Shown here: in pieces, positions 58,349 through 64,000 of the stretch
Layout: each line of letters starts with the position of its first letter
Position numbering within the stretch: the first letter of the stretch is position 1
From: Anaeromusa acidaminophila DSM 3853
GTDB taxonomy: Bacteria > Bacillota > Negativicutes > Anaeromusales > Anaeromusaceae
Reading direction: 5' to 3'
NCBI RefSeq assembly: GCF_000374545.1
Contig: NZ_KB894591.1
Location: 58,116-122,115 of the forward strand
DNA length: 64,000 nt
Notes under the pieces: generated by a model
What the model saw: the letters and a program-made list of their open reading frames with translations, nothing else
Databases searched by the model: none
Told to the model about the DNA's origin: nothing
Translations under genes and position numbers: made by a program

Positions 58349-59248
58349 TTATTCTACGTTTTGCACTTGTTCGCGCATTTTTTCAAGCTCGCTTTTCATT
58401 TCCACGACGATTTTCCCCAATTCAAAATCATTGGCTTTTGACGCCATGGTATTGGCTTCCCGATTGAGTTCCTGCAGTAAAAAATCGAGTTTCCGCCCCA
58501 CCGGCTCCAGTACAGACAAGGTAGCCGTAAACTGGTCTAAATGACTGCGAAAACGAACGATTTCCTCTACAATGCCGATGCGATCGGCAAAAAGCGCCGC
58601 TTCTTGGAGCACTCGGCTCTCATCTGGAGCCGTTCCCGCCGCTGCCAAAAGTTCTCGCAGCTTAAGGAGCAGTTTTTCCTGATATTCGCAAGCTACTTGG
58701 GGCGCCCGGCCTTCCACCATCTGCAACCGTTCCCGAAGCAAGGCAATACGCCGCACAAAATCCTCTTGCAAATTGCAGCCTTCCTGACGCCGCATCGCCA
58801 GAAGCTGGTATAAAGCCGCCTCTAACGCTTCCTGCAGCACAGGCCAGCGGTTTTCGGCATCTTCCTGCGCTTCCGTTACTCTGATAATATCCGGATAGCG
58901 CAGCAGCTGCTCCACCGTCAGCGTTTGGGGCAATCCCAATTGCGTCGCCAACTCCTGGCCCGCTTGAAAATAGGCTTTAGCCAATTCATAATCCACTTGC
59001 ACATTAGCGGCCTTCGAGCCAACTTCCTCAAAAGAAATAAATACATCTACCCGGCCGCGTTGCAGCTTTGCCGAAACAAGCCGACGTACGCGTTCTTCCA
59101 GCACCAACAGTGATTTAGGCATACGTACGACTACTTCGCCATAGCGATGATTTACCGATTTAATCTCCACTTGCATGCGGAAGCTGGCGCCTTCTTGCAC
59201 AGGAGAGGTCGCTTCACCGCGCCCAAAACCAGTCATGCTCTGGATCAC
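58349..59248 (-). CDS. yicC: YicC family endoribonuclease
   Basis: 299 residues. MIQSMTGFGRGEA and EIKSVNHRYGEVVVRMPKSL start the family; GRKLDFLLQELNREANTMAS and GKIVVEMKSELEKMREQVQN form the conserved C-terminal DUF1732 part. Reported to act on RNA in E. coli and B. subtilis. The GTG start at 59248 overlaps the dapF stop (TAGTG), with AGGAGGCGG upstream. Confidence 0.95.
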   Translation of the reverse strand: MIQSMTGFGRGEATSPVQEGASFRMQVEIKSVNHRYGEVVVRMPKSLLVLEERVRRLVSAKLQRGRVDVFISFEEVGSKAANVQVDYELAKAYFQAGQELATQLGLPQTLTVEQLLRYPDIIRVTEAQEDAENRWPVLQEALEAALYQLLAMRRQEGCNLQEDFVRRIALLRERLQMVEGRAPQVACEYQEKLLLKLRELLAAAGTAPDESRVLQEAALFADRIGIVEEIVRFRSHLDQFTATLSVLEPVGRKLDFLLQELNREANTMASKANDFELGKIVVEMKSELEKMREQVQNVE

Positions 59249-60096
59249 TATACCGCCTCCTGTCCGCGCAGGCGGCAGGAACCGCGAAATACTTCTGTCG
59301 CCGGCCCTGTCAAATACACATGATTATCTTCTTCCGACCATTCCACTTCCAGTACACCGCCGTCGAGAGCCACTTTACAGCGTCTTTCCGCCAGTCCGTT
59401 CAACACGGCCGCCGTTACGGTTGCACAAGAGCCAGTGCCGCAAGCCAGCGTAACCCCAGCGCCGCGTTCCCATACACGCATGCGCAATGCTTGGCGATTG
59501 ATAACCTGGACAAATTCCACATTGGTCTTGCGAGGAAAAAAAGCATGTGTTTCCAGTTTCGGCCCCCAAAGCTCCAGCGGGACCGCTTCCGCATCGTCTA
59601 CAAAGATCACCGCATGCGGATTGCCCATGGATACGCAAGTAACAGCAAAGTCTCCATGCTCTGTTTGCAAAGACCGGTTGACAACGCGTTCCTCTCCGCC
59701 ATCTTTAACAGGGATGTCCTTTGCTGCCAGCTTAGGTTCCCCCATATCCACCCGAACCTGTCCGTCTTCCAGCAGCTTCGGACGAATCAAGCCTGCTTTT
59801 GTTTTAAAAGTCATTTCTTTTTGGTCTGTCAAGCCGTTTTCATAGGCAAAACGAGCCATGCAGCGAGTCACATTGCCGCACATCTCCGCTTCACTGCCAT
59901 CAGAATTAAAAATTCTCATTTCAAAATCAGCTTCCTGTGACGGCAAAAGCAGCACTAGCCCATCCGCTCCAATGCCGAAGTGCCTGTCGCATACTGCAAT
60001 AGCCGCTTGTGCATTATCAGGAAAGGTGTACTTGCTTCCATCCACTAAAATAAAATCATTCCCACAACCATGCCATTTGCTAAAAGAAAACTGCAT
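59248..60096 (-). CDS. dapF: Diaminopimelate epimerase
   Basis: Converts LL- to meso-diaminopimelate for lysine and peptidoglycan. 282 residues with the two catalytic cysteines in AEMCGNVTRCMARFAYENG and LACGTGSCATVTAAVLNG, plus FSKWHGCGNDFILVDG and VSMGNPHAVIFVDDAE. ATG 60096 is used (GAAGGGATAAGA upstream); an in-frame start 27 bases earlier has none. First gene of the dapF-yicC-remA-gmk-rpoZ-coaBC unit. Confidence 0.96.
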   Translation of the reverse strand: MQFSFSKWHGCGNDFILVDGSKYTFPDNAQAAIAVCDRHFGIGADGLVLLLPSQEADFEMRIFNSDGSEAEMCGNVTRCMARFAYENGLTDQKEMTFKTKAGLIRPKLLEDGQVRVDMGEPKLAAKDIPVKDGGEERVVNRSLQTEHGDFAVTCVSMGNPHAVIFVDDAEAVPLELWGPKLETHAFFPRKTNVEFVQVINRQALRMRVWERGAGVTLACGTGSCATVTAAVLNGLAERRCKVALDGGVLEVEWSEEDNHVYLTGPATEVFRGSCRLRGQEAV

Positions 60097-60181
60097 TCTT
60101 ATCCCTTCTTTCCTTAGCCGCATCCATTCCCTTCAGTAACGGCACTAGCGCTGCCAATAGCAGCGTCATCCATTGCTACTT

Positions 60182-60210
60182 ATTGTACTGGCAGAAGCTG
60201 TTCTTGGCAA
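60182..60210 (-). promoter_or_regulatory. Sigma-A promoter of the dapF operon
   Basis: Minus strand TTGCCA (60205-60210), 17 bases, TACAAT (60182-60187). A CGCTGC/GCAGCG hairpin (60149-60165) follows in the leader. Confidence 0.68.
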
Positions 60211-60258
60211 GTAAAAAACCCGATAAATCTCCGTTTTACTCCCGAAATCGCTCTAAAA

Positions 60259-60287
60259 TTGACCCGTACGCCCTTGAATGCTATACT
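60259..60287 (+). promoter_or_regulatory. Sigma-A promoter of rqcH
   Basis: TTGACC (60259-60264), 17 bases, TATACT (60282-60287), 36 bases before the rqcH start. Divergent from the dapF promoter. Confidence 0.72.
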
Positions 60288-60322
60288 GAGTTCAACCTTT
60301 TATTATGCAAGGAGGAACGCGC

Positions 60323-62086
60323 ATGGCTAGTATCGACGGCCTTACCTGGTGCGCCGTTGCCGCGGAGCTTTCCGCCAAGTTAATTGGCAGCCGCGTAGAC
60401 AAGGTGTTCCAACCCCATTCCCATACTATCGTTTTGTCCCTGCGCCAGCCGGGACATTCTTATTTTCTTTCTCTCTGCGGCCTGCCCAATTCGGCAGCCG
60501 TTCTGCTTCTTGATGAGCGTCCGGAAACGCCCTCCCAAGCGCCTGCGTTTTGCATGCTGCTGCGTAAGCATTTAGAAGGCGCTCGTTTGCTGAACATCAG
60601 CCAGCCAGGCTTTGATAGACTGCTGATTTTTAATTTTGCAGCCAGGGAAGAGGGCGGGCAACTTACTGAAAAAGAACTCGTCTTAGAAGTTGCAGGACGT
60701 CACAGCAATTTAATTTTTCTTCGCAACGGCCTTATCGCCGATGCAGTACGAAGAGTAGGTCCCGAAGACAGCCGCTTGCGGCAAATTCTACCGAACCTGC
60801 CTTATGAAACCCCTCCCTTGGAAGGAAAATTAAATCTCGCAACGCTCAAGCAAGAGTTGTTCGAGCAGCGCTTTCTCTTGCAAACAAATCAAGGCGCCCC
60901 CCCAACCGCCTCGCTGATGGCCACGTTGGCTGGTGTTGGCCCGTTTACAGCCGAAGCGTGCCTTGCAGCCGCTGCAGAGCTAGGCACTAACGACCCATTA
61001 GTCCATCGTATTTGGCAGGTTCTCGCAAATTGGCAAAAACAATTGCAAAACCCAGATTTTTGGCACGCCCATGCCGTATTGCGTCCCAATGGAAAAGTCC
61101 AGGCGCTGCTTCCTTTTTTACCTGCAACACTTCCCGACGGCTCCACTTCCCTAGCTTGCGTCTCCCTGCTTGACGCCTTAGCCTGGCTGCACCGGCATGA
61201 AGCGCAGCAGCAACTGCCACAGCAGCAAGAATTACAACGTGTCGTTCAAACTGAACTGACAAAACTGTCTCGTAAAAAGCATATTTTAGAGGAAGAATGC
61301 CAAGACGCCTCCTTAGCCGATCATTGGCGCCTTTACGGCGATCTGCTGATGGCGCAGCTGCATCTGGTGGCAAAAGGAACGTCTGAAGCCATGCTCCCCA
61401 ACTTATTCGAACCCGATACGCCAATCGTTAAAATTCCGTTGGACCCTGCGCGCACGCCTGCCGAAAACGCCCAGCATTGCTATCGGCAATATAATAAAAG
61501 CAAGCGGCGTCAGATTGTTTTAGCTGAGCAAATCCAGCAAACAACAGATACGCTTTCTTATTTGGACAGCGTGCAAACCATGCTGCACACGGCAGCAACA
61601 ACTGTAGAAATTCAAGAAATCCGCCAGGAACTCGTAAATACAGGTTTCTTAGCAGCCCCCAAGAAAAAACAAGCCGCCCTTCCCCTCAGCCAACCGCTGC
61701 AGGTGCAAGGACCTGAGCAAAGTCTGATTTGGGTAGGACGCAACAACCGCCAAAATGACGAGCTGACCTTCCGCCGCGGCAAACCAGGAGATTTGTGGTT
61801 TCATGCCAAAGACATGCCTGGCTCGCATGTTCTGTTGCAAATGCCGCCAGGCCAAACCGCCAGCAAAGAGGCGATTGAGCTTGCGGCGTCATTGGCCGCT
61901 CATTTCAGCAAGGGCTCTGCTTCCAGCCGTGTTGCCGTCGATTATACGGACCGTAAACAGGTCAAAAAGCCTTCCGGCTCCAAACCTGGCTTTGTTATTT
62001 ATTTCCAACAAACCACATTATATGTATCACCCGACCCGGAACGTCTTAAGCCTTATCTGGATAATAAGAAAATGAAAACAAAGTAA
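60323..62086 (+). CDS. rqcH: Rqc2/RqcH-like NFACT protein (fibronectin-binding family)
   Basis: Recruits tRNA-Ala to stalled 50S subunits and adds C-terminal alanine tails in ribosome rescue (known from B. subtilis RqcH). 587 residues. NFACT-N (about 1-170): SAKLIGSRVDKVFQPHSHTI, EVAGRHSNLIFLRNGLIADA; a HhH region with LAGVGPFTAEACLAAAAELG; a coiled coil about 290-430; NFACT-R at the end: WVGRNNRQNDELTFRRGKPG, LWFHAKDMPGSHVLLQMP. ATG 60323 follows CAAGGAGGAACGC. Older annotations call it a fibronectin-binding protein. Confidence 0.94.
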   Translation: MASIDGLTWCAVAAELSAKLIGSRVDKVFQPHSHTIVLSLRQPGHSYFLSLCGLPNSAAVLLLDERPETPSQAPAFCMLLRKHLEGARLLNISQPGFDRLLIFNFAAREEGGQLTEKELVLEVAGRHSNLIFLRNGLIADAVRRVGPEDSRLRQILPNLPYETPPLEGKLNLATLKQELFEQRFLLQTNQGAPPTASLMATLAGVGPFTAEACLAAAAELGTNDPLVHRIWQVLANWQKQLQNPDFWHAHAVLRPNGKVQALLPFLPATLPDGSTSLACVSLLDALAWLHRHEAQQQLPQQQELQRVVQTELTKLSRKKHILEEECQDASLADHWRLYGDLLMAQLHLVAKGTSEAMLPNLFEPDTPIVKIPLDPARTPAENAQHCYRQYNKSKRRQIVLAEQIQQTTDTLSYLDSVQTMLHTAATTVEIQEIRQELVNTGFLAAPKKKQAALPLSQPLQVQGPEQSLIWVGRNNRQNDELTFRRGKPGDLWFHAKDMPGSHVLLQMPPGQTASKEAIELAASLAAHFSKGSASSRVAVDYTDRKQVKKPSGSKPGFVIYFQQTTLYVSPDPERLKPYLDNKKMKTK

Positions 62087-62129
62087 CAGTAAGGAGTATA
62101 TTATATTTCTTAAAACTTGACGCATCTGC

Positions 62130-62147
62130 TTTTTGCAGCTGCAAAAA
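62130..62147. repeat. 18-base perfect palindrome after rqcH
   Basis: TTTTTGCAGCTGCAAAAA at 62130-62147, symmetric about its centre. No loop, so a poor hairpin; no clear terminator follows rqcH. It lies 31 bases before the left end of the IS3 element. Confidence 0.4.
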
Positions 62148-62186
62148 CCATTCAAAAAAGCTGCCCGGCACAAAAACTGATATGCT

Positions 62187-62232
62187 CCCCCTAGATAGGA
62201 CAATGAAAAAATACATTGTCCTATCTAGGGGG
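62187..62232 (+). promoter_or_regulatory. Long hairpin covering the orfA ribosome-binding site
   Basis: The 19-pair stem with the eight-base loop AAAAAATA ends in CTAGGGGG, the only Shine-Dalgarno-like sequence before orfA's ATG at 62240. In transcripts entering from outside the element the site would be paired; an internal start could release it. Confidence 0.6.
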
Positions 62233-62239
62233 TAATTTT

Positions 62240-62959
62240 ATGCCACATAAAGAAAAAGTCTCGACTGATTTGAAGATAGATGCTTGCAAGAGGTATTTGG
62301 CCAAAAGCATGCGCATAGCCGATATAGCAAACACTCTGGAAGTTGATCAGAAACTAGTGAGGAGATGGATTTTTCAGTACCAGTCAGAAGGTGAAGCTGG
62401 TTTAAAACCGCAGAAGAACAATCGAGTGTATCCGCCAGAGCGGAAACTTGCAGCTGTGACCGATTATCTGCAAGGAAATGATTCCCTATTGGGGATTTGC
62501 AAGAAATACCAGATTCACTCGGATTACCAATTGCGTCATTGGGTAAAGCAGTATAATGGACATGAGGAGTTCAAACTCCGGTCAGGAGGAAGTCGAATCA
62601 TGTCGAAATCTAGAAAAGTAACGCAGAATGAGCGTGTGGAAATCGTGAAATACTGTCTTGCCCATGATACGAATTATGGTGAAGCAGCCCTTAGATACCA
62701 GGTATCATACCAACAGGTATACCAATGGACAAAAAAATACCTAGAAATGGGAAAAGTGGGTCTAGAGGATCGGCGTGGGCATCGGGTTGGAACCTTGCCT
62801 GGCCGTACCCCGCAAGAAAAACTAGAGGCTGAAATTGCCCAGTTGAAACACAAGAACTGGAGGTTGCAGATGGAGGTTGACGTGCTAAAAAAACTGCAGG
62901 AACTGGAAAGAAGGGATGTCTTGGCTTTACGCGTCAAGAACGAGAATACGAAGCCGTAA
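62240..62959 (+). CDS. IS3-family transposase OrfA (helix-turn-helix)
   Basis: 239 residues; longer than the 90-180 residue OrfA usual in the family because it has two HTH modules: ADIANTLEVDQKLVRRWIFQ and YGEAALRYQVSYQQVYQWTK. A leucine-zipper-like tail (EAEIAQLKHKNWRLQMEVDV, LKKLQELE) for multimerisation follows, as in IS150 OrfA. Translation probably slips -1 at the AAAAAAA run (62887-62893), giving an OrfAB fusion. Confidence 0.86.
   Translation: MPHKEKVSTDLKIDACKRYLAKSMRIADIANTLEVDQKLVRRWIFQYQSEGEAGLKPQKNNRVYPPERKLAAVTDYLQGNDSLLGICKKYQIHSDYQLRHWVKQYNGHEEFKLRSGGSRIMSKSRKVTQNERVEIVKYCLAHDTNYGEAALRYQVSYQQVYQWTKKYLEMGKVGLEDRRGHRVGTLPGRTPQEKLEAEIAQLKHKNWRLQMEVDVLKKLQELERRDVLALRVKNENTKP
62887..62893 (+). 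other. Programmed -1 frameshift site (A AAA AAA)
   Basis: Seven As in the zero frame after CTA. Re-reading in -1 opens a frame without stops into OrfB. This is the classic IS3-family slippery heptamer. Confidence 0.75.
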
Positions 62960-63759
62960 AAGCTCTAGCTGAAGATAAGCAAAAGCATTACCCAGTTGAG
63001 ATATTGTGTAAAATCCTGCATGTCAGCCGGTCGGCCTATTACCATTGGCGCAATGACGGCAAAAGCCTGCGTGAGCAAGAAAACGAACGGCTAGCCCAAG
63101 AAGTGATGGAAATCCATGCGCAGCATCCGGATAAAGGGTACCGCCGGATTCGAGACGATCTAAATCGCAAATACAAGGAACAAGTAAACGACAAACGCAT
63201 CCTGCGGATTACTCGGAAACTTCATATCCAATCTACAATAAAAAATCCGCATAACTGTTGCACTCGCTGCGCATCGAATCCGGCGTATATAGCAGATAAC
63301 CTTCTAAATCGCAAGTTCCATGCGGATAGCCCTAATGAAAAATGGCTGACCGATGTAAGCGAGTTTAAATATTTTGAAGGTCCCGTCATGCGTAAGCTTT
63401 ATCTAAGTGCCATATTGGATCTCTATGATCGCAGAATTGTGTCGTTTGTAGTACGCGACCATAATGATAACCGGCTGGCGTTTGATACGTTCGATGCAGC
63501 AGTAAAAGCAGAACCAACCGCACATCCACTGTTTCACAGTGATCGCGGTTTCCAGTATACGAGCCTCGGTTTTCACAATAGAATCGTCAAACAGAAAATG
63601 ACACAAAGCATGTCCCGCGTAGCCCACTGCATTGACAATGGTCCCATGGAGGGCTTCTGGGGAATACTGAAGCGCGAGATGTACTATGGCCGGAAATTCA
63701 CCAGTAGAACGGAGATAGTGTCAAGGAATGTTCGCAAAAACCATCGCACTCCGAAATAG
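62893..63759 (+). pseudogene. IS3-family transposase OrfB, truncated at the C-terminus
   Basis: The rve/DDE catalytic half. Read from the frameshift: FTRQEREYEAVKAL, then ILHVSRSAYYHWRNDGKSLR, RRIRDDLNRKYKEQVNDKRI, WLTDVSEFKYFEGPVMRKL (first D), FHSDRGFQYTSLGFHNRIV (second D) and MSRVAHCIDNGPMEGFWGIL (E). The reading stays homologous to about TSRTE, then continues for about 15 residues encoded by the IS256-family end before a stop at 63757-63759. The final IYFYNHxR-type region is absent. Probably inactive. Confidence 0.83.
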
Positions 63760-64000
63760 CTAAGCGCTTTTGCTCAACTGTTGTTGAATTTCGTTGATAA
63801 GCATAGGATTTATATAAGAACGCCCGCTAGACCAGTCCTCGCTATATTCGATAAGATAGCTGGTCACTAGGCGAATGTAGGAATCCATACTTGGGAAAAT
63901 GCCTACGACTTTAGTGCGACGGCGTATTTCCCTGTTTAGCCGTTCCAGAAGATTGGTGGATGCAATTTTTCGAGCGTCAATTTGCCGGAAATTGAAGAAT
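63714..64000 (-). mobile_element. IS256-family element, one end, running off the window
   Basis: The junction with IS3 orfB is at about 63714, where GATAGTGTCAAGGAATGT begins, a plausible IS256-family terminal repeat. The transposase reads inward from the other end outside the window; only its last 79 codons are here. The exact end position and target duplication cannot be checked. Confidence 0.78.
63760..64000 (-). CDS. IS256-family (mutator-type) transposase, C-terminal part
   Basis: Visible residues about 79, minus-strand stop at 63760-63762. The motif RKIASTNLLERLNREIRRRT, then KVVGIFPSMDSYIRLVTSYL is the hallmark C-terminal region of IS256/mutator transposases, including the conserved catalytic Glu in the LLERLN box. 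The rest of the DDE domain lies outside the window to the right. The frame is intact here. Confidence 0.86.
   Translation of the reverse strand, partial: FFNFRQIDARKIASTNLLERLNREIRRRTKVVGIFPSMDSYIRLVTSYLIEYSEDWSSGRSYINPMLINEIQQQLSKSA

Larger units (their letters stand above)
62178..63713 (+). mobile_element. IS3-family (IS150-like) element, right end lost to an inserted IS256 element
   Basis: Left end: TGATATGCTCCCCCTAGATA begins at 62178 and resembles IS150-group termini (TG, then C-rich, then TAG/GACA). A perfect 19-base inverted repeat, CCCCC...CAATG (62187-62205) and CATTG...GGGGG (62214-62232), follows inside the left end. orfA and orfB overlap through a frameshift site. The element is cut at about 63713 by the IS256-family end, so no right repeat or target duplication is seen. 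Confidence 0.85.

Noticed and set aside
1..64000. CRISPR array or Cas genes
   Set aside because: No regularly spaced direct repeats and no Cas motifs were seen in any frame.
1..64000. tRNA, rRNA, tmRNA or RNase P genes
   Set aside because: No conserved core was seen; only the two riboswitches and hairpins are evident as structured RNA.

Overview
The window looks like a chromosomal segment of an anaerobic, probably spore-forming diderm Firmicute (Negativicutes, Sporomusaceae-like). The grounds are the gene families and operon orders, strong AGGAGG ribosome-binding sites with frequent GTG/TTG starts, S-box (SAM-I) and FMN riboswitches, ferredoxin-dependent 2-oxoacid metabolism, two candidate SigH-type promoters and a BamE-like exported protein. 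The taxonomic call is inference; no rRNA or tRNA gene is present to anchor it.

Layout. 1-4694 (+): 3' part of a pyrimidine-nucleoside phosphorylase, a WecG/TagA glycosyltransferase, psd-pssA phospholipid synthesis and a membrane GT2 glycosyltransferase, closed by a perfect terminator. 4774-13409 (+): queD, surE, a PpaX-like phosphatase, then a compact set mtnP-mtnA-ahcY-class II aldolase-mtaD-aminotransferase that handles the by-products of SAM use (methylthioadenosine, S-adenosylhomocysteine, probably 5'-deoxyadenosine); then a small ASCH-like gene. 13543-16904 (+): pduL and a four-subunit 2-oxoacid:ferredoxin oxidoreductase, which together can turn 2-oxoacids into acyl-CoA and acyl-phosphate. 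17036-28554: accessory-looking stretch with two tyrosine recombinases, a GNAT acetyltransferase, an OPT transporter, an orphan FliB-like protein, htpG, an exported BamE-like protein, an EamA transporter and a nitroreductase. 28773-31359 (+): a cadC-cadA heavy-metal resistance operon with a visible promoter/operator. 31714-35131: small genes, rpmB, hslO and a phosphoesterase.

35226-60096 is one long minus-strand housekeeping block. Read in transcription order it is dapF-yicC-remA-gmk-rpoZ-coaBC; metK under a SAM-I riboswitch; priA-def-fmt-DUF116-rsmB-rlmN; fhaA-fhaB-stp-ftsW/rodA-pbp-prkC-rsgA-rpe; then ribD-ribE-ribBA-ribH under an FMN riboswitch. The FHA/phosphatase/SEDS/PBP/PASTA-kinase order closely resembles the actinobacterial pknB cluster. 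60323-62086 (+) is rqcH, divergent from dapF. The right end (62178-64000) is an IS3-family element whose orfB is interrupted by the end of an IS256-family element that runs off the window.

The most interesting items are the SAM by-product cluster (candidate anaerobic DHAP shunt), the recombinase at 17036 with a palindrome over its -10 box and a structured GC-rich DNA block behind it, and the nested insertion sequences with a hairpin that covers a transposase ribosome-binding site. Nothing in the window is clearly a wholly new system. All functional calls come from reading motifs and context; no database search was run.
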